Positions 39,201 through 48,891 of a DNA stretch of 64,000 bases are shown here, piece by piece; position 1 is the first letter of the stretch, and every line of letters starts with the position of its first letter. This stretch comes from Ricordea florida. Lineage: Eukaryota > Cnidaria > Anthozoa > Corallimorpharia > Ricordeidae. The notes below the pieces were generated by a model. The model saw only the letters and a list, made by a program, of their open reading frames with translations. It did not search any database and was not told the DNA's origin. The position numbers and the translations under genes were made by a program. Location: assembly GCA_949710005.1 (NCBI GenBank), contig OX453276.1, positions 2,495,201 to 2,559,200 of the forward strand, read 5' to 3'.

Positions 39201-40691
39201 TCCTCCTTTACAACTGTTATTTTTTACATGGTCTCGAAGATAGTCATGTCTATTAAATATTTGTTTGCATCCTGAGCATTCCCATTTTTTAGTTAACATC
39301 TCTAAATTCTTTATGAAAAAACAGTGTCCCTCATAAATTCCAATAACTAAACTGGTTAATTTATCTTTGAACTGGCCTTTACCAAAAATTAGTTTCCAAA
39401 TTTCATTGTTTCCTTTTTCTTTTTGTTCGTAAACTCTAATGTTAATAAGAAAATCTTTTGATATTTTTTCAAAATCAACAAGTTTTGTCGGACTAACTTC
39501 TGAGGTTTTCAATTCTTGGTTCTTATAAAATTTTCTGGCCAAATTCAGAGATATTTTTTCTATGTCTTTCTCAGGTTTTTCTTTACCATCATCAATGTTA
39601 TATAGAATAGCCAGGCACCTCCAAAAACACATATTATCATCCTTATTATCTACAGCGTAAAGACATTTTTTATTACGAAGATGGTCTGGTAATTTTCCAC
39701 ACCCAATTAGAGGCTCGTTACTGTGAATAACTTTTACTTTTACCTCTGTAAAAACAACACTCCCCTCATGAACACCTTTCTTATCAATTTTTTTAAACGG
39801 TGGCAAGTATGCTCTAGTCCAAGCAATACCTTCCAAACTCAATCTTTGTCCCTCACACCTTTCAATATAATCTTTTATTTCTGAAAGCATTGTAAAAGAT
39901 CCCTCACCCCTAAATGTGTGGGCATAATCAATTATTTCCCCATTCCCTTTATTAATCAAAGCTCCAAAACTGATAATAATTCTTGAACGCATTTCTATTT
40001 GCGGTTCCAATTCATTATAAATAATTTCTGATAAATCATTATCTAGATCTCTCCTAATTTGAAAAATATTTTCATTTCTTTCGTTGATATTTTGAATGAT
40101 TTCTCCATTTTCAGGAGGCCTTATTGGAAATATTCTAAGGGTTGTTGTTCTTTTTCTTTTTGTTTTTTTAGATTTATCTCCCTCATTTTTTGTTTTATCA
40201 TCTTTCTTTTTTTCAGTTTTTTTTGTTTCTTTAGTTCTTGCGCCCTTCTTCTCATAATCTCTAACAACTTCTGTAATAGTTGTTTTAGGTTGCGATATTT
40301 TTTCTTTATTTTTATTTTGTTTTATTTGTTCTTTTTGTTGTTTTAGTATTTGTTCTTGTCTTTTTATTTGTTCTTGTTTTTGTTTTATACGTTCTTGTTG
40401 TTGTTTTATACGTTCTTGTCGTTTTAATCGTTCTTCTTGTTGTTTTAATTGTTCTTGTTGTTGTTTTAGTATTTTATCGTATCTTTTTATTTGTTTTAAT
40501 TGATTTTGTTCTTTTATTTTTTCGTTTTCGATTTGTAATAGGGTTTTAAACTCTTCATCTAATTCTGTTTTTTCTTTTATCTTTTTCCTAAGTTCAGATT
40601 TACTCATTTTATCATAATTTTCAATACCATTTTCTTTTGCGACCTTTTTCAAGAGATTAATTATTCTCAATTCTTTCTTATCTTTTTCCAT
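36210..40691 (-). CDS. Family B DNA polymerase, lineage 1 (1493 aa)
   Basis: Replicates the element, probably by protein priming. Residues 1-35 are a SAP-like motif. 50-130 is a Gln/Lys coiled coil. 130-190 is Lys-rich with RDYEKKGAR. A Cys near 354 (NMCFWRC) and His near 455 (EGHCFF) resemble a papain-fold pair, followed by a C2H2 finger (about 470-490) and a conserved VDGYEPETNTVFEFYGC block (about 567). Exonuclease motifs: YDFEA (about 655), FNSGKYD (about 755), YNLHD (about 887). Polymerase motifs: A YDANALYLF (about 1025), B KGNSFYGK (about 1250), C MDTDS (about 1346), and KCYY (about 1410). All key residues are present. Starts at the ATG at 40691, inside the right TIR; the longer frame needs a TTG. 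No HNH insert, unlike element 2. Confidence 0.92.
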   Translation of the reverse strand: MEKDKKELRIINLLKKVAKENGIENYDKMSKSELRKKIKEKTELDEEFKTLLQIENEKIKEQNQLKQIKRYDKILKQQQEQLKQQEERLKRQERIKQQQERIKQKQEQIKRQEQILKQQKEQIKQNKNKEKISQPKTTITEVVRDYEKKGARTKETKKTEKKKDDKTKNEGDKSKKTKRKRTTTLRIFPIRPPENGEIIQNINERNENIFQIRRDLDNDLSEIIYNELEPQIEMRSRIIISFGALINKGNGEIIDYAHTFRGEGSFTMLSEIKDYIERCEGQRLSLEGIAWTRAYLPPFKKIDKKGVHEGSVVFTEVKVKVIHSNEPLIGCGKLPDHLRNKKCLYAVDNKDDNMCFWRCLAILYNIDDGKEKPEKDIEKISLNLARKFYKNQELKTSEVSPTKLVDFEKISKDFLINIRVYEQKEKGNNEIWKLIFGKGQFKDKLTSLVIGIYEGHCFFIKNLEMLTKKWECSGCKQIFNRHDYLRDHVKNNSCKGGKTQVICTGKKIKHIPNSSEKVFYGGNTQYSYLGCIWIELQSCKIGKHIHHALCCHGGERCVKDRKGDEIFLVDGYEPETNTVFEFYGCKWHGCPCSGGDKIKYNTTIKREKIMKDLGYNVVSVWECDYLLRGLKYNIYSQSMYEALEKKFIPYPDFICYDFEAILQKDFQQITDDLSFNQTHIPVSVAIHDTFEKEPTFIINSNPDDLVKEFVENLEKRRKKIVEKVKKEYPLPDQDSIPKSVLEEYERWCNQVPVLGFNSGKYDINMIKIHFVKIMTDKTKEIFVARNANKYMFLTTPNFKFLDVMSYLAPGLSFDKWCKANKCEAKKLVFPYEYLDSYDKLSHVGTVKHEDFYSSLKKENITVEEYEDFKREFEKRGCVTMMDWLREYNLHDVIPFREALEKTREMYYPDKIDILKDAVSIPGVSMIYVLNKYQKSKKKGDPELYAPGKYCIHKCSEFCNKEFCEKCYKIMKDCKTCDKNKIYNLLKTGMVGGPSIIFMRYAERGKTKIRSHKYKFTKNCVRVVGYDANALYLFAAGQKMPCGKEKCIEVENPTDTEFINKTCKDIIDGKLFGYCQVDINVPENLKEKFEEFSPLFIVDNVPEDLVPEHMKEYQKATGRKHLKDNKKLLGVTKAKKILLYTVVIEWCLNHGLKITAIHNILKYKPGTPFEFFPEEVANARRNGDIEFLLEKVSKAFDQNKIDDVVKITNELNQFPDIFKIIEENKDIKVWIEKLKTKYKGCKELGDTYKLKGNSFYGKMIEDKEKHMNIRYTQDENEVEKALRSTFFEDLTEINETYEIKKRKSKIIIDRPYQCGISVYQLAKVRMLEFYYDFLDKYVDRKDFELIQMDTDSMYMAISAEKLDDIIKPEMEKEYFNGGKEKFLSTSKYHDKTPGLFKLEFDGIRMIALSSKCYYAEDENGKVKYSTKGEIHGQNEINWDRYMSALNGSIDMAKNTGFRVNENQIVTYTQIKKGLNAYYDKRIVDEDGIHTKPLY

Positions 40692-40976
40692 ATTTAATAA
40701 AAATTTTTGTAAATCTTTAAACAATAATTCATTTTTTGTAAAAGTTAATAAAATATTAAATTCTTCTTTTCAAAAAATAAACCGGTTTTTAAAATCAAAT
40801 TTTTTTGAAATACATACATACATACATACATACATACATACATACATACATACATACATACATACATAAAATTCTGGTAAAATTGGGCTAGAAACTCACC
40901 GGAAATTTTAAGAAAAATTTAAAAAAATTTAATAAAAATTTAAAAAACCCGCTTATTTTTACGGTAATATAGTAGT
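40681..40976 (-). repeat. Element 1 right TIR (296 bp)
   Basis: Inverted copy of 25022-25289. It is 28 bp longer only because its (CATA)n tract at 40811-40868 is 58 nt instead of 30, i.e. seven extra units. Its inner 11 bases are the first codons of the polymerase. Confidence 0.95.
40714..40729 (-). promoter_or_regulatory. Early-type promoter motif at the TIR inner edge, right
   Basis: AATTATTGTTTAAAGA in front of the polymerase ATG at 40691, identical to the left-arm copy that drives the SAP/Cys-His gene. Confidence 0.6.
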
Positions 40977-40981
40977 ATTTG
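40977..40981. repeat. Element 1 target-site duplication, right copy
   Basis: ATTTG immediately after AGTAGT, matching 25017-25021. Confidence 0.8.
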
Positions 40982-41157
40982 TGAAGTTTGTGTTCATGGG
41001 CGCGTGCTTAAGTCGGTTTTCTTTGTCAAATGCACTTATGAATCAAGGAGGATAAACAGTCAACATCATTCAAGATAACTTCGGTTGATCTTGATCTTTA
41101 GTCTTTCTCAAATATGCTTTTTGTTGTGAATGTTGGCCATAGCGAATCGTCCAGAGG

Positions 41158-41252
41158 GTTGGGTACGAACCATCCGATATTGGGTGCGAATTGTCTACAT
41201 TTGGGCACAAATCGTCTGGGTACGAACTGGTCGTGGGTACGAAACGATTGTT
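41158..41252 (-). repeat. Right end of the MULE-like element: TGGGTACGAA repeats
   Basis: Four copies of TTGGGTACGAA or variants. 41205-41252 is the inverted match of 22671-22718. Together they may be the TIRs of a MULE of about 2.6 kb, once the 15,955-bp Maverick is removed. No convincing target duplication outside them. Confidence 0.55.
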
Positions 41253-42699
41253 GGAGCATTTGATTACAGCTCCCGACAGGAACCCATTTACCTGGAGCTT
41301 AAAACTGCCTTAGGCCTCATCCAAACTAATCAGTTTCAAAAGTCTCCGTTTTCATCTCGGCAAAAACCAAGCAAAATCCTCACCAGCGTTTTTGTATCGT
41401 TTTCACGTATCCACACTAAAACGCTAATCAAAGTAGGGCTATGGTGAACTCGTGGATACGTTTACAAAATAGAGAATTTTTTTTTTTTAAATTAACGAAG
41501 TGTTTTTTCATAGTAGTGACTGAATGAACTATGAAGATAATTTTAATACCCCATAATCACAACATAAAAGTGACCAAGGAGCTGAGTAGCTTTACGAAAT
41601 AAACATACAGTGAGTACATGACGCCAATCATTCGACTACATTAGGCATCAGTTATGAGGCACATGGCAAGCATACAGTTGTTAAAAAATTTGATAACTTA
41701 ACATAAGGGTACAGGATTAAATGGAGCCGAAACCAAATGCAGTTCTGGTATCCTGCTACTCACTGTCTGACTTTGTGTGTTCAAAGTTTCTAACACATAT
41801 AATAGGGTCCTTCTGAATAATGTCTGACTTTTGTTGCCATGACATTTTCAATTTTATCATCATTATAGTTTTTGTTGTCTACAAGTCTATTCAATGTTTT
41901 CAACAGAAATATACACCTTGATTCTGCAGCTGATAATGAGCAAAACCATGTAGGATTGCCAAGCTGACCATAGTTAGTAGAGGGGGAACTATGAGCTGAC
42001 GAATCATACCAAACAAGTCTTTCTTGCATTTTTGCAAAGTATGTTAGTGATGATCTTAAAATCCTTAAGATTGTCAATCCTTTATCAAGTTGAATTAGTT
42101 TATTTACATTATCATCTGATTTTAGGTCATCAGTGGTATATTTCAATCTCCAAGTTGGCAATTGTTCTAACTGGAGGTATTCAAACTCCTTTTGAATTTA
42201 GTAAGATCGCTGATCGTCCTGTCAAGCAACAAAATAACCACAAACTCTAACACCGGTACGATATACAGTATACACTTTCAGCGTGAACATTGATCAGTAG
42301 ACTTCGGTGACGACAATTGTCGTCTTCATATCGGTGCTCCCGAGTTCTATCCGACTAATTACGAACAGTGTCTACACCGGAGTGAGTGAGAATTTGCATA
42401 TCGAAGTCCCCACAAAAACTCGCAAATACGCTTCGCGTATCCACGAGTTAAAAACGGCCAATAGAGCGGAACTTTTATTGAATTCCATGTTAATTAACAT
42501 AGGATAACCCTTGAGTTATGACTATAGTATTCAGATCACTGACAACTTAAATTACAGTAGTACATTACGTTTTGCCCTAGTAGTCTATAGTAGGTGCAGC
42601 CTTGATATGACTGAGCCAGTAACGCAGAATTTTAGTAAGAGCAAAGCAAACCCAAGCTGTTAATACTCAGTGCAGCAATGAGTAAGATTTACTGCCCCG
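41253..42699. other. MITE and Helitron debris, no intact gene
   Basis: AACTCGTGGATACG (41443-41456) and CGTATCCACGAGTT (42436-42449) are an inverted pair that could bound a 1-kb element. A perfect 16-bp palindrome GACGACAATTGTCGTC lies at 42309-42324. The Helitron fragment 41790-42161 lies between them. Otherwise nothing recognised. Confidence 0.5.
41790..42161 (-). pseudogene. Helitron-like Rep/helicase N-region fragment
   Basis: The 123-codon frame contains YGQLGNPTWFCSLSAAESR, the conserved block of the Helitron_like_N domain (PTWF.SLSAAE.RW), preceded by KMQERLVWYDSSAHSSPSTN. The frame breaks soon after, before the expected NP.T.ARHF block, and no helicase follows. A decayed fragment. 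Confidence 0.65.
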
Positions 42700-44222
42700 T
42701 GACAATGAATAGCTTTGAGTAGTAGTGTAGTGGGAAGTCGTTCTTCTTGTAATGATCATCGCATCCATTGAAGTGATTTACACGGTTTTTGGTCGAAATG
42801 AGTTAATAGAAGAATCAAAAAATGTTCTTTCACGCTCCATTGCTTCATCTTCCTGTTTTGATCTGGTGCAGAATAAACACGTACCCTATTTAAAAGTTGT
42901 ATGTATTCTCACACCTTACTCAAATCGTTCCTTGTCTGTTCTAATAAGTCGCTATATAAACGTCGTTAACGTCTCAACAAAGATTGTGGACTTGTCCACT
43001 TCAACAGGAAACAGAAAAACGAGAGAAATTTGCATAGAGTCAGGGTCCTTGGGCTCCTGATCCAGTCTCTGTATCGTTTTATATTTCAGAACACCATAAC
43101 ACGACCCCCGGGGGGGGGACTCCCATATGGAGTGGACGGGGATGCTCGTCAGAAATTTTGAATTTAACCCCTAAAAGAGACCAATCTGGGCGTGGCCGAA
43201 GCTTATGCAGATCCCTAAAAGAGACCAGTTTATAAAACAGACAAATATTATAGATAGTAATGATATAGAAAACTTTGTTTATATGAATTGAGTACATGTA
43301 AAGAATCAAAATTCTTTCTGTTTTGTTATTTCTTCGCGTGCAACCCTTAACGAGACCTTGACGGCTAAAAATAATAACATTTTGCCCAGAACACCCTAAG
43401 CGAGACCAAAATCCGAAATTTACACCCCTAAGCGAGACGACGAGCATCCCCGTCCATTCCATATGGGAGTCCCCCCCCGGGACACGACCATGTCAAGATA
43501 TTACTCACTCAGACTAAATAGGACAACAAAACCAAGAAAACTTGCGACCAAAACTTAATAAACCATTGCTATTTTTAAGTATTAAGTAGAAATTCAATGC
43601 TGATGTTCGTCACTGACCCTCACTCGATCGCCGTTTATTGCGAGATCAGACAAGACCTGCCGCTTACCAACTTCAATCAAAACTACGACTCTATCTGAAA
43701 TTAAATTACGCTTGGCTCAGAAGACTTTAAATATCTCGACAAAATGATAAATTGGGACAATCCCAGATAATTTGCAACCAGGTCAAAACTTATAACGGAG
43801 AAAATACAACGCACAAATATACTAAATATATAACTTTTTTTTATAACTTTTTGGCTTAGAGAATGGCAGAAAGAGTGAAGGCGACAAATAACGTATCCGA
43901 CTGACTATGGAAGCTATTAACACAGATATCAGAATGAACCACTTACCATGCATTAAACGACGCCAATGTTCCAGCTGAAACCACTTTCGATCTATATTGC
44001 GTGCAACTCAACAGATTTGTCATACGCAGTGATGCATCGGCAAAATTCCCTGGTTTTATATTTTTGGAGCGAGTGGTCAGGTGACTTTTATTAAAAAAAT
44101 GATTTTAAAACGGACATATTTGTTACTTGAGTGAGTTGAAGAGCTCTTTAAAAGGCCTAAAAGCCTAACAGTTCTTATTCAAAACCAGAATACCGTGTGG
44201 CCGTGAAGTACAAACTAAAATA
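42700..44222 (+). repeat. TATA-box-bearing repeat, copy 1
   Basis: Shares long stretches with copies at 44480 and 47907, including CAGAATAAACA, TATATAAA at 42953 and TTGTGGACTTGTCCACTT. It is interrupted by the 375-bp MITE at 43107-43481. Open frames here are not conserved between copies, so the unit is probably non-coding (duplicated promoter region or old LTR). Confidence 0.75.
43107..43481. mobile_element. hAT-like MITE with 8-bp target duplication
   Basis: CCCGGGGG...CCCCCGGG termini with about 45-bp inverted arms (ACTCCCATATGGAGTGGACG and its inverse with slight differences) are flanked by ACACGACC at 43099-43106 and 43482-43489. The neighbouring repeat copy 2 shows the site without insertion. 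The 8-bp duplication suggests hAT mobilisation. A 127-codon frame across it is spurious. Confidence 0.85.
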
Positions 44223-44479
44223 TTTGCCTGTGAAAGTTTCCAACATGTCAGGTGAAAGCTCAAATTACTCTATATAAAATTCCTGAAATTCTCCTAAAAT
44301 TCCTTGACTTTCTAAAACTCTTTTTGATGTCTAAAATTCCCCCAAAAAACTTCTAGAATTATGTAGCTAAGCCTAACAGGAATCGATGGATCGGCTGCGC
44401 GAAATTTCCTCCAACTACTATAACCCGCTCCTAGCTTTACCTATTGACCAGTTAAAAAGGAAAGACAAGTGTCCTCTTA

Positions 44480-45884
44480 ACCAGTTTATGGCTTCGTGTA
44501 CTAGTTTAGTGGGAAACAGTTTTTCTTGTTATGAACATCGCGTACATGACGGTTTTCGGTCAGAAAAAATGAACAAAAGAATCAAAGTCTGGAATGTTCT
44601 ATCACGCTCCAATGAATCATTTTCCTGTTTTGATCTCGTGCAGAATAAACATGCTCTATTCAGTTGAATTTATTCTCACGCCATTCTCGATTCGTAGCTT
44701 ATCTGTTGTTTAATAAATTGCTATATAAACGCCGTTCACTTCTCAACACAGATTGTGAACTTGTCCACTTTGAAAAGAAACTGAAAAACAGAGAGATAAT
44801 TTACACAGAGAAAGCCTTTCTGCTCCTTATCGAGTCTCCTTACTGTTTTACATTTGGAACGCCATAACAACATCACGTACAGTTGTTACTCAGATTGAAT
44901 ACGACAACAAAACCAAGAAAAATTGCGATCAAAACTTAATAAACAGTTGCTATTTTTGAGATATTTTTTTATCTAGTAGTCAGAGGCCAAAGCAGATCGA
45001 TGTTCGTCACTCGCAGCTCATTCTCCAGCTCATTGCTAAGTCAGGCCTCTTGACAACAACTTCACTGACCAAATTGAAACAGTTGAACTTGAGCTGATAT
45101 TAACGAGTTTTAGTCAATACACATTAGCAGATTACAGCACCACTAGCAACACGTAAGCCGGTATGGCAGGCATGGTGAGGGCGACAAATTAAAAATTCGA
45201 CTGGCTGTGGAGGACATAACACACTGCGATACTATACTGAATGAGTAAGCGCTAAAAAATAACTCCCGGTAATTCGGAATGTGCGCCAAATCTGCAGATA
45301 AAAAATTATGTTCTCAAACAACTGCCAGAGTTGTGTCCTCTAGATTCAGTAATTAGAAAATTGCTGTCATTTTTTTGCAGTAAAAGAATTGCAGCTTACC
45401 AACCAGTTTGAAAACAAAGGAATCAGTCTCTGTCTGAAGTTAAATTACGCTTGGCACTACAGAACTTAATTATAAATATTGTGTCGAAATGGTAAATCAG
45501 GGCAATACCCGGTCATTTACAACGCTAAAGCTTTTTACGGTCAAAATTTTATGCAGTATGGCAGATATGGTGAAGGCAACAAGTAACGTATCTGACTGAC
45601 TATGGAGGCCAATAACACAGAAATTAGACTGAATCACTTACCGTTACGTTAACCGAAGCTAATGCACTCTCGCAGACTCTCGCTCTGATAATTGCATGCA
45701 GCTAACGCTCAGCAGATTTTAAAGTGAAATGCAGTGACGCATCAGAAAAATTCCCTGGTTATTTTTAGAGCGAGTGGTCAGTTGGCCACGTGTTTACCAC
45801 ATGACTGAGTTCAAGCTTTCTTTTAACAAACTTAACAGTTCTTTTTCAAAAACAGAATGCAGCATGGGCGTGAAGCTCGAAATA
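44480..45884 (+). repeat. TATA-box-bearing repeat, copy 2 (uninterrupted)
   Basis: Tandem neighbour of copy 1, about 1.4 kb, TATATAAA at 44722. It provides the empty-site sequence CAACTTCACTGACC for the element 2 insertion and the uninterrupted form of the hAT-like MITE site. No conserved ORF. Confidence 0.75.
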
Positions 45885-47906
45885 ATGAGGATTTTAAGGA
45901 AAATCAGCTGAACAATCCAAGCCTAAAAAATGGAATAAACACTGAAAAAAGATAAAGACAAACAGATTTTAAAATGACTTAGGGGACTCCCCGTGAAAAC
46001 TCTATGTCTGCCACGTGAAATGGCTTGTCTAGCACGTGAAAAAATCAAGCCATGTGTACTCTGCTCCCTCCTGGCTGCCAACAGAACCAATCGGAATGCA
46101 AACGCCAATGAGTAGGGTTCGTCTGGAGGAGGGGTTGGAGAACGGACAAAACAAACAGATTGAGATTGTTTACAACTTCTTTAAAAATTTATCGTTATCG
46201 ACAAATAACACACTAAGAGTCTAACTCATCTTTTATTTAGTGATAATTTACAGATATAGTCAGTATAAATCCACATTCTTATGCTCATAATTTTCTGTTA
46301 TTCTTCATGAAAGAGGCTTTCATTCTATTTTCATATTTGGCACACTCCTTATTTTCTACACTCCTCATTTTCTACACTCATTTATAATCTACACGCCTCA
46401 TTTTCTACACTCCCAATTTCTAACACGCTTCATTTTCCATATTTATTTTCAACATTCTCATTTTCTACAATCCTCATTTTCTACATTCCACACTCCTCGT
46501 TTTCCACCTAACCTTTAGATTAGTTTTGCTTTTGACCGATCACACGCTCATATTCCAGCAATGCCAGCAGCACATTTAAGCTATGAAGTCTGTAAATATA
46601 ATGTAGATCATATCAGCTTGTCATTCTATCCCGCATACAATTCCAAGGAAAGCATAAGCTGCCTTCCGCGGTTCCATGATGTTTTGAATCTTCAAGAATC
46701 TGAGATCCCGTGTCCTTTTTAGTGTGGAATGGGAGTTTCTCTTTTCTGGTTGACATATTGATGACATGAATGTAAATTACGTGCGACCCATGCATGCCAA
46801 TCCACAAAAACAATTAAGTCTGCTAGTGCGACCTGCACTTTAATTATTAACTTTTTACAAAAGCATTTGTATAGTAAAACCAAAGTCCTCTGTGAGCGAT
46901 GTCATCCGATTTTAATCTATGACGTCATTGTCTTAGCGTGAGATCAGGTTAAAATCATAGATTTAACCACTGTGATGCATATCATCGACTGTAACATATC
47001 ATTCCGTATAAAAATAAAAGCTTTTCATTGCTACATAGGAAGCAAAGATAATAATGTCAAGAAAAGCCAAAAACAAACCGCTTATTTTGTATGATGATGC
47101 TTTGCGTTCCATGAATTTTTGATCGCGGTCCATGTTTCGGGCTTGCGTAGCGTGAGTTTGTCTCAGTGCCTATTAATTTTTTAATCTTTTCCGAAATCAA
47201 GCAAAGCTTACCTTTTTCGGACAAGAAGAAAAACACGTATCTTGAACTCTGTTATATTATACATTGTAAAACAGATCAGTAATCTTTCCTCCAGCAGAGC
47301 GGTCTTCGCTGTCTATCTCAAATCAGCAACTCCTTGCCGAACACAAATGAATTAGGAATAACTCGTTTACGTCCCATTTATATGTACTAGTACGCAAATT
47401 ATTCTGAAAACACTTATATTTCCAGAAAAGTCCGTAGACAATCGACCATCTGAGAATGAAAAAACCCAACCTAGCAAATTTCATCGGACCGCCTAAGCAA
47501 TGAAAGAACACGATCGAGAAATAAATACAAACTAATACCACTTCAGGACAAAAAGTGGCAAAATATAGCAAAATTAGTTTATTTTGTGTATTTTTACCGT
47601 TTATTTGGGCATGAAGGTACTAAGGTTCGGCTAAATCCGGTGTATTAAACTAGCAACATAGCAGAATCCATCCTGGGTACATTTGCGTACTTCATCGAGT
47701 TTACACCTGAGTGACGCAGTAAGTGACAAATCGTCCCCTAACAATATGTCATCCTGCATTAACATACACGAATGACATCAAAAAGGACTCTTGTGAGCAA
47801 ACTAGTGAATAGAATGTGTTTGGTGTTATATATTAGACAGAGTTGTCTTTTTTAAAAGTTAACGTGCTTGCATTTAAAGGACAGCAACGTTCCACATGAG
47901 TAGCCA
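45885..47906. other. 2 kb without a recognised gene
   Basis: Contains an imperfect tandem array at about 46340-46510 built on CTCATTTTCTACA with a roughly 15-nt period. Several short frames show no domain. Nothing else supported. Confidence 0.5.
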
Positions 47907-48389
47907 GTCTGGAATGCTCTATCACGCTCCAATTAATCATTTTCCTGTTTTGATCTCGTGCAGAATAAACACGCTCTATTCAGTTGAATTTATTCTCACG
48001 CCATTCTCGATTCGTAGCTTATCTGTTGTTTAATAAGTTGCTATATAAACGCCGTTCCCTTCTCAACTAAGATTGTGAACTTGTCCACTTTGAAAAGAAA
48101 CGGAAAAACAGAGAGATAATTTGCACACAGAAGGTCTTTCTGCTCCTGATCGAGTCTCCTTACTGTTTTATATTTGGAACGCCATAACAACATTACGTCC
48201 AGTTGTTACTCACTAAGATTGAATACGACAACAAAACCAAGAAAACTTGCGATCAAAACTTAATAAACTGTTGCTATTTTTGAGATATTTTTTATCTAGT
48301 AGTCAGAGGCCAAAGCAGATCGATGTTGTTCGTCACTCGCAGCTCATTTCCCAGCTCATTGCTAAGTCAGGCCTCTTGACAACAACTTC
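47907..48389 (+). repeat. TATA-box-bearing repeat, copy 3, cut by element 2
   Basis: Nearly identical to 44587-45064, TATATAAA at 48042. The match stops at CAACTTCA, where element 2 begins, so the rest should resume beyond the element's right end. Confidence 0.85.
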
Positions 48390-48412
48390 AGTAGGGAAAA
48401 TATACCGGTTCT

Positions 48413-48838
48413 AGCCCAAAATAAAAAATGTAAAAATAAAAAATCAATTTTATTTTATTTTATTCAAGATCTAACCCAAAATAAAAAAAATGTAAAAATA
48501 AAAAATCAATTTTATTTTATTCAAGATCAACCCCAAAATAAAAAAATGTAAAAATAAAAAATCAATTTTATTTTATTTTATTCAAGATCTAACCCAAAAT
48601 AAAAAAAATGTAAAAATAAAAAATCAATTTTATTTTATTCAAGATCAACCCCAAAATAAAAAAATGTAAAAATAAAAAATCAATTTTATTTTATTTTATT
48701 CAAGATCTAACCCAAAATAAAAAAATGTAAAAATAAAAAATCAATTTTATTTTATTCAAGATTTCTAAGCTCAACCCCAAAATAAAAAAATGTAAAAATA
48801 AAAAATCAATTTTATTTTATTCAAGATTTCAGGAAAAT
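48413..48838. repeat. Seven ~58-64 bp AT-rich subterminal units, left arm
   Basis: Each unit has CCCAAAATAAAAAAATGTA, a TCAATTTTATTTTATT stretch and TTCAAGAT. Units alternate between TTCAAGATCTAA and TTCAAGATCAAC endings, so the higher-order period is a dimer of about 118 bp. Likely substrate for integrase, terminal protein or replication initiation; inference. Confidence 0.9.
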
Positions 48839-48849
48839 AAAAAAAATTA

Positions 48850-48865
48850 AATTATGATTTAAAGA
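48850..48865 (+). promoter_or_regulatory. Early-type promoter motif before the TIR gene, left
   Basis: AATTATGATTTAAAGA, 26 bases before the ATG at 48892. Confidence 0.6.
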
Positions 48866-48891
48866 AATGGGGTAGCCTCATTAAATTAATT

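Larger units (their letters stand above)
25022..40976 (-). mobile_element. Element 1: complete Maverick/Polinton (adintovirus-like) endogenous virus
   Basis: A 15,955-bp AT-rich element bounded by inverted repeats starting ACTACTATATTACCG and flanked by ATTTG on both sides. It encodes the diagnostic set: family B DNA polymerase, retrovirus-type integrase, A32-like packaging ATPase, double-jelly-roll-type major capsid and a penton-like minor capsid, plus about ten smaller proteins. Orientation is given as that of the capsid block. No stop codon or frameshift was found in any core gene, which implies recent insertion. I recognise no adenovirus-type maturation protease. Group membership follows from the gene set; naming a genus would need phylogeny. 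Confidence 0.95.

Noticed and set aside
42752..43060. 102-codon frame in the TATA-box repeat
   Set aside because: The corresponding frames in the other two copies are broken or different.
43079..43462. 127-codon minus-strand frame
   Set aside because: Runs through the hAT-like MITE and its poly-G/C ends.
48390..48850. CRISPR-like array
   Set aside because: Units are adjacent AT-rich tandem repeats without unique spacers, inside a viral TIR of a eukaryotic genome.
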